From positions 109,646 through 173,645 of the forward strand of contig NZ_BJDF01000003.1 in the NCBI RefSeq assembly GCF_005404815.1: a DNA stretch of 64,000 nucleotides. The letters are read 5' to 3'. Below are positions 18,595 to 27,551 of the stretch, in pieces; the first letter of the stretch is position 1, and each line of letters begins with the position of its first letter. The position numbers and the translations under genes are program-made. The notes beneath the pieces are model-generated. The model searched no databases and was not told the DNA's origin. It saw nothing but the letters and a program-made list of their open reading frames with translations. This DNA comes from Companilactobacillus huachuanensis. Lineage in GTDB: Bacteria; Bacillota; Bacilli; Lactobacillales; Lactobacillaceae.

Positions 18595-19566
18595 ATGGCA
18601 CATCGTTTAATTAGCGCAACAAAAACTGAAATTGACGCAATGAGTACTAAAGAATTGAAAGATAGTATTCGTGCAAGTGAGGGTAGGGTGATTCTTTCCC
18701 AAAATTATGTTGGTGTTGAACCATTAGTTGAAAATACTTTGAACTTCGAAGTTGCTAGTGCATTCGGTGCTGATATGGTCTTTTTAAATGGATATTCTAT
18801 GGATTCTAATAGCAATTTACCCGGACTTCATACCAAGTTTGTAAATGCGGATGGATCTGTTACAGAGAAGAATCTAAGAGTTAATGATGTAAAAAAGATG
18901 AGTCATATGCCGGTTGGTATTTATCTTGAATGTGGTGTAGGCGATGACAAAAATACATCAACCTCTATTGGTGCATCATTAGTACGTCCTGATAGAATTG
19001 CATCTAAAGAAAATCTGGAACTTGCAGTAAAGGAAGGCGTCGATTTTATTGTTTTAGGTGGCAATCCTGGAACTGGAACGTCACTTGATACAATTATTGA
19101 AGCAACTCGTAATGCAAAAAAAATTATTGGTGATAAAGCAATGATTTGGGCAGGAAAATGGGAAGATGGGGTTAATGAAAAGGTTCTTGGTGACCCATTA
19201 AGAAAAGATAGCAAGGAAAAAATTGGTGAATTGATTGATGCTGGAGCAGATGTGATTTGTTTACCAATGCCTGGTTCCCGTCAAGGTGTAGTAGTCTCGG
19301 ATATTAGAGAATTGGTGAATTATACTCATTCATATGGAGATGGAAAGGCATTGGCAATGACTTTTTTGGATGCATCCGTCGAGGGTTCAGATACAGATAC
19401 AGTTAGAGAATGCACATTAATGAGTAAACAGACTGGAGCTGATATCCATGCTATCGGTGATGCAGGACTGCATGGAGTATCCCAACCAGAAGACATTTAT
19501 CAAATGACAATTACCGTTAAAGGGCGTCGTCTGGGTTGGCTTAAAATGGCTTCAGGAAATAGATAA
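18595..19566 (+). CDS. Conserved protein of unknown function in a sugar cluster, TIM-barrel-like
   Basis: A 323-residue cytoplasmic protein with no signal peptide or membrane segment. The pattern of beta strands ending in Gly or acidic residues (MVFLNGYSMDSN, VGIYLECGVGD, VDFIVLGGNPGTGTS, MIWAGKWEDGV, DVICLPMPGSRQG, DIHAIGDAGLHG) suggests a phosphate-binding TIM barrel. I think it belongs to a family of unknown function (possibly DUF7916) that travels with rpe and rpiB homologues in PTS clusters such as Listeria lmo0734-0739. Its reaction is not known to me. Strong synteny with the GH1, PTS and isomerase genes implies a step in the use of the same glycoside. Confidence 0.65.
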   Translation: MAHRLISATKTEIDAMSTKELKDSIRASEGRVILSQNYVGVEPLVENTLNFEVASAFGADMVFLNGYSMDSNSNLPGLHTKFVNADGSVTEKNLRVNDVKKMSHMPVGIYLECGVGDDKNTSTSIGASLVRPDRIASKENLELAVKEGVDFIVLGGNPGTGTSLDTIIEATRNAKKIIGDKAMIWAGKWEDGVNEKVLGDPLRKDSKEKIGELIDAGADVICLPMPGSRQGVVVSDIRELVNYTHSYGDGKALAMTFLDASVEGSDTDTVRECTLMSKQTGADIHAIGDAGLHGVSQPEDIYQMTITVKGRRLGWLKMASGNR

Positions 19567-19583
19567 CGGAAGAGGACGTTAAA

Positions 19584-19895
19584 ATGGCAAAATATACTAT
19601 TATGTTAGCCTGTGCTGCAGGGATGTCGACAAGCTTGTTGGTAACAAAAATGCAAAAATCTGCAGAGGACCAAAAAATTGATGCTGAAATCTTTGCGACC
19701 TCAGCAACAGATGTTGATGAAAAAATTAGTGAAAAGAATCCTGATGTTCTGTTAATTGGACCACAAGTAAGATATTTATTAAGTGATTTTAAAAAGAAGC
19801 TAAATATTCCAGTTGATGTTATTGATATGAGGGATTATGGTCAAATGAATGGTACCAATGTTTTGAAGTTTGCTATGAATAAAGTGACAGCATAA
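19584..19895 (+). CDS. PTS lactose/cellobiose-family EIIB
   Basis: A 103-residue cytoplasmic phosphocarrier. The phospho-acceptor is Cys10 in IMLACAAGMSTSLLV, the signature P-loop of cellobiose-type EIIB. It passes phosphate to the sugar bound by the EIIC encoded in the divergent arm. It is the last gene of the plus arm, 17 bp after the unknown protein, with gaagagga upstream and a strong terminator behind. No EIIA gene is nearby. Confidence 0.92.
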   Translation: MAKYTIMLACAAGMSTSLLVTKMQKSAEDQKIDAEIFATSATDVDEKISEKNPDVLLIGPQVRYLLSDFKKKLNIPVDVIDMRDYGQMNGTNVLKFAMNKVTA

Positions 19896-19902
19896 TTTAT
19901 AT

Positions 19903-19930
19903 AAAAAAAAGATGCGCGCATCTTTTTTTT
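19903..19930. terminator. Terminator after EIIB
   Basis: A perfect palindrome of aaaaaaaagatgcg and cgcatctttttttt, with a T8 tail on either strand. Confidence 0.9.
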
Positions 19931-20014
19931 ATTTGCTCAAGGTAATCTCCACACGTGACAACCAATAAATAACTAGCTACAATTAATTAGTTGAACGAAC
20001 AAGGGAGAAAAATT

Positions 20015-20974
20015 ATGTCAAATGTGCTCATAACAGCAGCGATTCCACAAGCCGCTTTAGAAATCCTACAAAAGTCAGGGTTAAATGTGGAAAGTTTTGA
20101 TAGCGATGATTTGATAACAAAAGCCGAATTACTGAAACGAATTGTTGGTAAAGATTACTTAATTACGCCATTATCTACGCAAGTTGATCAGGATGTGATT
20201 GATGCTGATCCACAGTTAAAATTGATTGCTAATTTTGGTGCTGGTTTCAATAATATCGATGTTAAATATGCGCGTCAGAAAAATATTCCCGTTACTAATA
20301 CTCCAAAGGTTTCTACAACTTCGACAGCTGAAGTAACTACTGCCTTAATTATTTCCTTAGCTCATCGAGTAGTTGAAGGGGACAAATTAATGCGTACAAA
20401 AGGTTTCGCTGGTTGGGCGCCACTATTCTTTTTAGGTCATGAATTAGCTGGTAAAACGCTGGGAATCTTTGGTATGGGACAGATTGGTCAAGCAGTTGCT
20501 AAGAGAATGGCTGCCTTTGATATGAAAATCATTTATACTCAACGCCATCAATTACCCCCTGAAATTGAACAACAGCTAAATGCTAAGTTTGTCTCGATGG
20601 ATGAGCTGATTTCTCAGAGTGATGTTTTAACATTGCATGCACCATTAACGCCACAGACAAAGCATATTTTAGGATCCAAACAGTTCAAACAAATGAAAAA
20701 TTCGGCCTATTTGATCAATGCTTCTCGTGGTCCAGTTATCGATGAATCTGCATTACTATCAGCTTTGCAAAAACATGAATTAGCTGGAGCTGCATTAGAT
20801 GTTTATGAAAATGAACCTCAAGTAGCTGACGGATTTAAGAAATTGGACAATGTTATTTTGACACCGCATATCGGTAACGCCACAATTGAAGCCCGTGATG
20901 CGATGGCGAATATCGTTGCCAATAATATTGCTTTAGCAAATGAAAATAAGGAACCACTATATGTAATCAATTAA
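20015..20974 (+). CDS. D-isomer-specific 2-hydroxyacid dehydrogenase
   Basis: A 319-residue NAD(P)-dependent dehydrogenase. The NAD-binding loop is FGMGQIGQAVAKR. The catalytic Arg is in INASRGPVIDE, the Glu follows in DVYENEPQ, and the catalytic His is in LTPHIGNAT. It may reduce glyoxylate, hydroxypyruvate or a branched 2-keto acid; sequence alone does not decide. The start at 20015 has agggagaaaaatt upstream. The in-frame TTG 24 bases earlier lacks one. It is monocistronic. Confidence 0.9.
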   Translation: MSNVLITAAIPQAALEILQKSGLNVESFDSDDLITKAELLKRIVGKDYLITPLSTQVDQDVIDADPQLKLIANFGAGFNNIDVKYARQKNIPVTNTPKVSTTSTAEVTTALIISLAHRVVEGDKLMRTKGFAGWAPLFFLGHELAGKTLGIFGMGQIGQAVAKRMAAFDMKIIYTQRHQLPPEIEQQLNAKFVSMDELISQSDVLTLHAPLTPQTKHILGSKQFKQMKNSAYLINASRGPVIDESALLSALQKHELAGAALDVYENEPQVADGFKKLDNVILTPHIGNATIEARDAMANIVANNIALANENKEPLYVIN

Positions 20975-21020
20975 AAAAACGTAATCTTAGTCATTGCCTG
21001 ACCAAAGATTACGTTTTTTT
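20973..21020 (+). terminator. Terminator after the dehydrogenase
   Basis: aaacgtaatctt pairs with aagattacgttt around a 16-base loop, followed by a T run. Confidence 0.88.
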
Positions 21021-21026
21021 TGAGTT

Positions 21027-21090
21027 AAATTACTAAAAGTTGAAAAATCGATATAACCATTGTTGTTACTGGAAACGGCATACGTACCAA
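21027..21090 (+). repeat. Dispersed repeat remnant with core deleted
   Basis: It reads ctaaaagttgaaaaatcg, then tataaccattgttgttac from the left domain, joined directly to ctggaaacggcatac from the right end. The whole hairpin core is missing, which marks a deletion between stem borders. Confidence 0.7.
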
Positions 21091-21096
21091 AACTTC

Positions 21097-21873
21097 CTAA
21101 ATTAAATTGAAGTGTTTTAGACCGTTAACAATACCACCGTTAACGTTTTCAGTGGTAATATAAGTAGCAGCCTCTTTAACTGCATCTATACCATTGCCCA
21201 TGGCAACACTATAATCAGCAAATTGAATCATTGGTAAATCATTCGTACCATCACCGAAAGCATAAACCGGTTTATCGGTTAAATCAAAGGCTTTGAGCAC
21301 TTCTTTAATTCCACTCATTTTTGAAACACCCTTAGCAACTGTATCGAGGGAATGATATCCCGTATTGTAAAACTGTAATTCGGGATATTGTTCTTGATAA
21401 CTGGAACCATCGCTATCGGTTAAGATAACAAACATTTGAATATCGTCTTTTTGATAAAAATCAGGGTCAATTTCAGGAATATCAAGACGTAACTTTTGGA
21501 AAAATTCTTTGATGAACGGTGTTTTACCACTTAAAAATGTTCTGTCAGGAGTGTGCATAAAGAGGGCGTCACCCGATTTGTGAGCTTTACCCATTATATC
21601 TTTGATTAATTCTGGTTTAATATCATTATGATAAATAATTTTGTCCTGTGATTGGACAAATGCGCCATTTAAAGTAACATAGGTATCAATACCGGTTGCA
21701 CTAGTGGCAGCTTCAATTTCAATTGGTGAGCGACCAGTACAGATGACTGGCAGGTAGTTGTTTTCTTCAAGTTGATGGACAGCATTAGCTACTGTTTCAT
21801 CAACTTGAGATTCAGCGTTCAAAAGGGTCCCGTCTAAATCAAAAAAGACGGCTCCACGATAATTTCTTTGCAA
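21097..21873 (-). CDS. HAD-superfamily Cof-type phosphatase
   Basis: A 258-residue Cof/YidA-like HAD hydrolase. Motif I is FFDLDGTLLN (nucleophile first Asp), motif II is ICTGRSP, and motif IV is AFGDGTNDLPMI. The C2 cap lies between. Such enzymes dephosphorylate sugar phosphates or FMN-like compounds in the cytoplasm; the substrate is unknown. The start is TTG with ggtgat 8 bases upstream. It is convergent with the dehydrogenase, and its stop is at the edge of a repeat remnant. Confidence 0.88.
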   Translation of the reverse strand: MQRNYRGAVFFDLDGTLLNAESQVDETVANAVHQLEENNYLPVICTGRSPIEIEAATSATGIDTYVTLNGAFVQSQDKIIYHNDIKPELIKDIMGKAHKSGDALFMHTPDRTFLSGKTPFIKEFFQKLRLDIPEIDPDFYQKDDIQMFVILTDSDGSSYQEQYPELQFYNTGYHSLDTVAKGVSKMSGIKEVLKAFDLTDKPVYAFGDGTNDLPMIQFADYSVAMGNGIDAVKEAATYITTENVNGGIVNGLKHFNLI

Positions 21874-21971
21874 AAGATCACCAACTTAAATTTATTTTGT
21901 ATACTAGCAATATGGTAACAATTTTTTCTGTAATGAGATAGTCTAATTTTGAAAAATACGGAGTGATTTTT

Positions 21972-22721
21972 ATGAAAATTTTAATGATAGAGGATAACAA
22001 ATCCGTCTCTGAGATGATGGGGATGTTTTTCCAAAAAGAGAAGTGGGATGCAAGTTTCGCTTATGATGGTAACGAAGCAGTTGACATGTTCAATGAGGAT
22101 GCTGACAAATGGGATATGATTACGCTGGATCTTAATCTTCCTGGTAAGGACGGAATGGAAGTTGCCAAAGAAATTCGCAAGGTTTCTAAAACTGTTCCTA
22201 TTATTATGTTGACAGCCCGTGATACTGAGAGTGATCAAGTCCTTGGACTAGAATTTGGTGCCGACGATTACGTTACGAAACCATTCAGTCCAATCACTTT
22301 GATTGCCAGAATGAAAGCCATTCATAGACGTGATGAAAACTTGGCTGAAAAATTAGCTGAAAGCACGCCAGTTAATGCTGAAGTTGAAGAAGCTGACGAT
22401 GGTTTCGATATCAACACTGGTTACTTTAAGTTGAATTCTAATACACGTGAAGCATACTTGGCTGATAAAGAAATCCCAGATTTAACACCTAAAGAATTTG
22501 ATTTGTTGAAAACTCTAGCTAGCAAGCCAAAGCAGGTTTTTTCTCGTGAACAATTACTTGAACAAGTATGGGATTACGATTACTTTGGTGAAGAAAGAAC
22601 TGTCGATGCTCATATTAAGAAATTACGTCAAAAAATAGAGAAGGTTGGCCCACAAGTTATTGAAACTGTTTGGGGAGTTGGCTATAAATTCGATGATTCA
22701 GGAGCAAAGGCTAAGGCATAA
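21972..22721 (+). CDS. OmpR-family response regulator
   Basis: A 249-residue regulator. The receiver domain has phospho-acceptor Asp53 in ITLDLNLPGKDG and the Lys in YVTKPF. An acidic linker (about residues 123-150) leads to a winged helix with LTPKEFDLLKTLASKP and YDYFGEERTVDAHIKKLRQKI. ATG at 21972 is preferred because ggagtga precedes it. Its last base is shared with the start codon of the kinase gene, so the two are translationally coupled. Confidence 0.92.
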   Translation: MKILMIEDNKSVSEMMGMFFQKEKWDASFAYDGNEAVDMFNEDADKWDMITLDLNLPGKDGMEVAKEIRKVSKTVPIIMLTARDTESDQVLGLEFGADDYVTKPFSPITLIARMKAIHRRDENLAEKLAESTPVNAEVEEADDGFDINTGYFKLNSNTREAYLADKEIPDLTPKEFDLLKTLASKPKQVFSREQLLEQVWDYDYFGEERTVDAHIKKLRQKIEKVGPQVIETVWGVGYKFDDSGAKAKA

Positions 22722-24211
22722 TGAAACTAATTTATCAAAATATGCTGAGTTTTTTGATCGTTATTTTAACGACACTTGGGATTATTTTGTATTCTGTAAC
22801 TAGTGCTTCAACTAGTTGGGAGTATAACCGGACATATAAGAGCTTGGAAAGTTATGCTGGTAATCTCGAGAAAATTGCATTAAAAACAGATCCCAAAACT
22901 GGGCAAATCCATAATATTACTGGCGACAATATTCGAACTGTTGAGCAGGTTCTATCAGAAAGAAATGTTCAATTTGCGGTATTTGATTATAATAATAATC
23001 AAGTTTATCCAACACCGCCAACGAACGTTAAATTACATTTGAAACAGTCTTACTGGACGAAATTGAAACAAGGTAAGACAATCAGAAATATTCAAAAGCC
23101 ACAAAATACCGAAGGAAATCCACGACTTCGAAAAGATGACAATCGAAGTTACGTCTATGTGCTAACGCCGTGGTTCCAAAATGGTAAGTTGATTGCTGCC
23201 GTTTGGGCGGGTTCAGATGTTTCTGAATTGCAGACAAATATCGGTGAGATCAATCGACGGTTGTATTTTGCCTTATTGATTTCCTTGTTAGCAGCAATTA
23301 TTTTGAGCTTTTTACTTTCAAGATACCAAGTCAATCGAATCAATCGATTACGTAGTGCGACGAAGAAAGTTGCCAACAATGATTTCTCAGTTCAAATTGA
23401 GAGTAAAGGCCGCGATGAACTTGATGACCTAGCAGATGATTTCAACCAAATGGTTAAGTCACTGGAGGCTTCAGATACGGAAATCAAGCGTCAGGAGCAA
23501 CGTCGTAAGGAATTCATGGCTGATGCATCACACGAAATGAGAACGCCTTTGACGACTATTAATGGGCTTTTGGAGGGACTGGCTTATGATGCTATTCCTG
23601 AGGAGTCAAAGGGTCAAAGTATTCAACTGATGCGTAACGAGACAAAACGTTTGATTCGTTTGGTTAATGAAAACTTGGATTATGAAAAGATTCGTACTAA
23701 CCAAATTACGATGGCTAAACGTATTTTTGATGCAAATAAACCATTGCAAGATATCACTTCACAATTGGAGAAGAAGGCTAAGACTTCTGGGGATGAGTTA
23801 ATCCTCAAACCATATGATGGTGCATTGCAAACATATGCTGACTATGACCGTTTTGTTCAAGTTATCTTTAACGTTATGCAAAATGCGATTCAGTTTACTA
23901 ACAATGGTAAAATCTTCATCAGTGGTATTCGTAACGAAGAGCGTCATGCCTCAGTCTTTACCGTGTCAGATACTGGTATTGGGATGTCTGATGATCAAGT
24001 TAAGAACATCTGGGATCGTTACTACAAAGCTGATCCATCTCGGAAAAATCGTAAGTACGGTGAGTCTGGATTAGGTCTGTCAATTGTTCACCAACTGGTT
24101 GAAAATCATGGTGGTGAAATCGAAGTTAAGAGTAAGGTCAATGAAGGGACAACCTTTATTATTACTTTGTTTGACGAAGGATATGAACACAAGCAAAATG
24201 AGGAGAATTGA
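22721..24211 (+). CDS. Sensor histidine kinase
   Basis: A 496-residue membrane kinase. Helix 1 is at residues 5-25, an extracellular sensor region of about 140 residues follows, and helix 2 is near residue 185. A HAMP linker precedes HisKA with His271 in DASHEMRTPLTT. The ATPase domain carries N, G1 and G2 boxes (VMQNAIQFTNNG, VSDTGIGMSDDQ, GESGLGLSIVHQ). The stimulus is unknown. With its regulator it forms a complete two-component system. The following gene encodes a surface protein that could be a target. Confidence 0.92.
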   Translation: MKLIYQNMLSFLIVILTTLGIILYSVTSASTSWEYNRTYKSLESYAGNLEKIALKTDPKTGQIHNITGDNIRTVEQVLSERNVQFAVFDYNNNQVYPTPPTNVKLHLKQSYWTKLKQGKTIRNIQKPQNTEGNPRLRKDDNRSYVYVLTPWFQNGKLIAAVWAGSDVSELQTNIGEINRRLYFALLISLLAAIILSFLLSRYQVNRINRLRSATKKVANNDFSVQIESKGRDELDDLADDFNQMVKSLEASDTEIKRQEQRRKEFMADASHEMRTPLTTINGLLEGLAYDAIPEESKGQSIQLMRNETKRLIRLVNENLDYEKIRTNQITMAKRIFDANKPLQDITSQLEKKAKTSGDELILKPYDGALQTYADYDRFVQVIFNVMQNAIQFTNNGKIFISGIRNEERHASVFTVSDTGIGMSDDQVKNIWDRYYKADPSRKNRKYGESGLGLSIVHQLVENHGGEIEVKSKVNEGTTFIITLFDEGYEHKQNEEN

Positions 24212-24270
24212 GTTAAAATGTAGTTGTAAAGGCTTACATTTTAACTTGAATTAAATTCAAATCAATCTGA

Positions 24271-24299
24271 GAGTCTTTATTTTAAAGGCTCTTTTTTTG
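24271..24299 (+). terminator. Terminator after the two-component operon
   Basis: gagtcttta pairs with taaaggctc (one G-T pair), then a T7 run. A second hairpin (gttaaaatgta with tacattttaac) lies at 24212-24246. Confidence 0.8.
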
Positions 24300-24338
24300 T
24301 TTTCAAAATATGATGTTACTTGTTAGGGGGATTAGACG

Positions 24339-26207
24339 ATGAAATTTACGATGAATAAGGTAACGATGTCATGTGTGGCAGTATTGAGTGGCGCTATTTT
24401 GTTTGGAATTAATGGTGGGACGATTGTGCATGCAGATAGTGGTACTGGCAGTCAAGTTTCAACTAGTGCGGCTCAACAGTCAGCTGATGATGAGACTCCG
24501 ATTGACAGTGGAACGGCAGATGATTCATTTGATAATCCAATTCAAATTTCGTGGGCAGTTTATGCAATAAATGGCGATAAAAATAATTTACAACTACGAT
24601 TGGGAAATGATGCCTCTACAGAAAATGCTGGTAGTTCTACCGGGACTAGTTCTTTGGGTTGGAGTACATATTTGGAAGATATATCTTCTGTAGAAATAGT
24701 AGGTAATATTAATACTTCTACAAGGTTACAGTCATTATTTGCTAGTATGCCAAATTTACAGATAATTTCAGGATTGAATTTATTACAAACTTCTAAGACA
24801 ACTAATCTTTCAAATATGTTTAATGGTGATAGTAAGCTTAAAACAGTAGATTTATCAGGGCTTGATACTTCCTCAGTAACTGACTTTACCTCCATGTTCG
24901 ATGGCGATAGTAGCTTAACAACTCTTGATTTATCAAAAATTGACATGTCTAAGGCGAGTGTTACGACTAATATGTTGAACGGTACCGGGTTATCATCATT
25001 AACATTAGGTACCAATTCAGTTATTAATCAAGCTGCAATGGCGGCTGATCCGTATACTTATACAGAGGATGGTAGTACCTTTTATACTGCCAACGGCTGG
25101 GTTAATGTAAATGACAATACCAAGTTTTTATCGACAAAAGATTTAATGTCCACGTATGCTCCTCAAAGTGATACTAGAACCCAGACAACATGGGTACCAA
25201 AAGATTCAGTAAAGAATATCAATTACCATATTCAATACGTTGATAGCGCCACAGGTGCGGTGTTACCAGTTAAATCTGATCAAGTATTTAGTGGGTTACA
25301 GAGTGATACTGTGAATTTATCCGAGTATACTCTTTCAAAAATTGGGCAATTACAAGCGGGTTATTTATCAGGGCTAAATTCAATTGAAAATGCAACTTCT
25401 GGTACTATTGAAGATGATGGTAATGGTGGTTATGTCGTAAAGGCTAAGGTTTTGAAGGCCGATCCAGTTAAAGTTACAGTGACACAGACGGTTGGTACTG
25501 ATAAACCAACGGATGACTCGTTTTATATAAAGAAGAATGACATTAATTATAAATATACTGATATTACCGAACCTTCAAATGGAACAATTGATTTAACTAA
25601 ATCAACGATTCAAATTGGTGATGGTGAAGTCACTTCATTTGCAGATTATTCATCAGCGACGGATTTAAATTCAATTTTGACCGCAGCAATTGATAGCCAA
25701 TTGGATTCTAACAAGGTCATCGGTGATAATGCTAATACCAATTTAATAACCGTAAATGCTGTTTACACTAAGAAAAATACAGGCGGTAACAATAACAATA
25801 ATACGGGAACAACAAATAATGTAACTCAAAAGGTTGCTACAACTACTAAGACAGTTAACTTGTACAATCAAAAGGGTAAGTTGATAACAGATCGAGTTTT
25901 GGATAAAGATTCGGGATGGTTTAGTGATCAGACTCATACATTAGACGGCACGCTCTATTATCGAGTAGCAACTGACGAATATGTTAAAGCCAGTGATGTT
26001 TACGTTTATACGGCTCAGGACAATATTGTGCGAGTTAATAGTGCCATTGCTGAGCTAGTTGATTCGAAAGGCAACACAGTTACTGATCGGGCTTTAAGTC
26101 CTTCTAGTGAGTGGTTTACGGACAGATATACAGTGATCAACGGTCAAAAGTATTATCGCGTAGCTACAAATGAATTTGTCAGTGCTGATAAAGTTTCTTT
26201 ATTGTAG
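24339..26207 (+). CDS. Secreted BspA-like leucine-rich protein with two SLAP repeats
   Basis: A 622-residue surface protein. A signal peptide ends near IVHADSG (residues 28-32). A BspA/DUF285-type repeat region at about 120-215 has the pattern MFNGDSKLKTVDLSGLDTSS and MFDGDSSLTTLDLSKIDMS. A MucBP-like or related beta domain follows (HIQYVDSATGAVLPV). A Thr/Asn-rich spacer leads to two SLAP-type repeats (about 505-622) ending YYRVATDEYVKASDV and YYRVATNEFVSADKV. SLAP domains hold proteins non-covalently on the wall. A role in adhesion is likely but inferred. The ribosome binding site is gggggat. Confidence 0.8.
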   Translation: MKFTMNKVTMSCVAVLSGAILFGINGGTIVHADSGTGSQVSTSAAQQSADDETPIDSGTADDSFDNPIQISWAVYAINGDKNNLQLRLGNDASTENAGSSTGTSSLGWSTYLEDISSVEIVGNINTSTRLQSLFASMPNLQIISGLNLLQTSKTTNLSNMFNGDSKLKTVDLSGLDTSSVTDFTSMFDGDSSLTTLDLSKIDMSKASVTTNMLNGTGLSSLTLGTNSVINQAAMAADPYTYTEDGSTFYTANGWVNVNDNTKFLSTKDLMSTYAPQSDTRTQTTWVPKDSVKNINYHIQYVDSATGAVLPVKSDQVFSGLQSDTVNLSEYTLSKIGQLQAGYLSGLNSIENATSGTIEDDGNGGYVVKAKVLKADPVKVTVTQTVGTDKPTDDSFYIKKNDINYKYTDITEPSNGTIDLTKSTIQIGDGEVTSFADYSSATDLNSILTAAIDSQLDSNKVIGDNANTNLITVNAVYTKKNTGGNNNNNTGTTNNVTQKVATTTKTVNLYNQKGKLITDRVLDKDSGWFSDQTHTLDGTLYYRVATDEYVKASDVYVYTAQDNIVRVNSAIAELVDSKGNTVTDRALSPSSEWFTDRYTVINGQKYYRVATNEFVSADKVSLL

Positions 26208-26215
26208 ATTAAATA

Positions 26216-26258
26216 AAGCAGGTATTTCCAGAATGTTAGGATTACCTGCTTTTTTTAA
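26216..26258 (+). terminator. Terminator after the SLAP protein gene
   Basis: aaagcaggta pairs with tacctgcttt, followed by tttttaatt. A repeat copy begins 2 bp later. Confidence 0.88.
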
Positions 26259-26260
26259 TT

Positions 26261-26507
26261 AACTAAAGGTTGAAAGTTTAATTAGATGCCGTTTCCAGAG
26301 CTGAGAGTATTCAATTGCTGCGCGGAACGGCCCGAGCCAAAGAGCGGTCTCGAGCCTCGGTTGAAGCTTCGCAAAACCCGCGAGTCTTCAACGCGCCCGG
26401 TGGTGTAATTGCTGAAGCAATAACGCCACTTTCGCTGCAAATGAATACTCTCAGCTCTTCCAACTAATTTATCTTTTTAATGTCAAGAACAATTTTCAAT
26501 CTTTAGA
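26261..26507 (-). repeat. Dispersed structured repeat, full copy with both ends
   Basis: The right inverted end AACTAAAGGTTGAAAG is at 26261-26276. The hairpin core runs from 26288 to 26467 and has the outer stem and all three hairpins. A short left domain ends in tttcaatctttag near 26505. It sits directly after a terminator. Confidence 0.88.
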
Positions 26508-26555
26508 AATTAAGTTAAAATCAAATTTGAAGATTGATTTAGTGAGGACGAACAC

Positions 26556-27179
26556 ATGAAATACGAATGGCGAAAACAAGAGAAAGATTTTTATTCAACG
26601 AAAAAGCAAGCCTTGATTCAGACAATTCCACAGCAAAGGTTTATTTCTATGCATGGATTGGGAGATCCCAATGGACTTGAATTTAATCAAAAAATTCAAA
26701 CACTTTATCCGGCAGCTTATGGAATCAAAAGCGCATATAAAAAATATTGTGCTGATAAAGTAGTCAACTATGATGATTATGTGGTGTTCCCTTTGGAGGG
26801 TGTTTGGTCACTAACTAAAAGAGGACAACAATTGGATCACTTAGATAAAAGTGAGTTCAGTTACGACATTATGATTCGAGTACCTACGTTTGTACCGAAT
26901 GATTTGATTCTAAATACTTTAAAGAATGTTCAGGATAAGAAGAATCTGCCAGATATTTCCGACATTGAAATTAAAGAATACCCTGCTAAAGAAGTTGCTC
27001 AAATTTTGCATGTTGGAAAGTACGATGACGAACCAGCAAGTTTTCAAAAGATCGATGAATTGGTGGCAGAGATTCAAAAAAAGCGTACATCAAAGATTCA
27101 TCGTGAGATATATTTGTCAGATGCCCGACGTGTTGCACCGGAGAAACTGAAAACTATTTTACGATATGAAATTGAATAG
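26556..27179 (+). CDS. GyrI-like small-molecule-binding domain protein
   Basis: A 207-residue cytoplasmic protein of the GyrI-like/SOUL-type family that is related to the ligand domain of AraC- and MerR-type regulators. Recognisable parts are KYEWRKQEKDFYSTKKQ at the start, FISMHGLGDPNG, VVFPLEGVWSLT and VAQILHVGKYDDEPASFQKI. There is no DNA-binding domain. Relatives bind or hydrolyse small toxic compounds, but the ligand here is unknown. ATG follows gtgaggacgaacac. It is monocistronic, with a long terminator hairpin. Confidence 0.78.
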   Translation: MKYEWRKQEKDFYSTKKQALIQTIPQQRFISMHGLGDPNGLEFNQKIQTLYPAAYGIKSAYKKYCADKVVNYDDYVVFPLEGVWSLTKRGQQLDHLDKSEFSYDIMIRVPTFVPNDLILNTLKNVQDKKNLPDISDIEIKEYPAKEVAQILHVGKYDDEPASFQKIDELVAEIQKKRTSKIHREIYLSDARRVAPEKLKTILRYEIE

Positions 27180-27202
27180 TATTAAAAAGTACAAAAGATA
27201 GA

Positions 27203-27264
27203 AAAATGAGTTGTATCACACCTAATTATTTGGTTCTTTAAGTGTGATACAACTCATTTTATTT
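27203..27264. terminator. Long terminator hairpin after the GyrI-like gene
   Basis: atgagttgtatcacac at 27206 pairs perfectly with its complement ending at 27257, then ttttattt. A-rich sequence on the other side allows bidirectional use. Confidence 0.88.
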
Positions 27265-27342
27265 GCGACTCTGTTTTATGTAATTTTCATATAATTAAAA
27301 ATCTGAATTAATCAGAAATCATTCTATCTAGTAAAACAGACA

Positions 27343-27546
27343 AATTAGTCGGAAGGGCCGAGAATATTCACCCGCTGTGGGTGTGGCGTTACGGCTTTAG
27401 CCGTTACACCACCGGACGTGTTTGGAGACTTTCCGGTCTGTGGAAAGTCTTCAAACCGAGATTTGAGACCGCTTCTCAGGCTCGAATCGGTCCGCATAGC
27501 AGGTGAATATTCTTGGCCCTGGAGACGGGCAACTTTCAACCAAACT
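27343..27546 (+). repeat. Dispersed structured repeat, diverged subtype
   Basis: The outer stem is ggccgagaatattcacc with ggtgaatattcttggcc. The first hairpin is gtggcgttacggc with gccgttacaccac; the acggc/gccgt pairs replace attgc/gcaat of other copies. It ends in aactttcaaccaaac, 6 bp before the 3' end of the convergent ltaS-like gene. Confidence 0.85.
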
Positions 27547-27551
27547 GTTTG

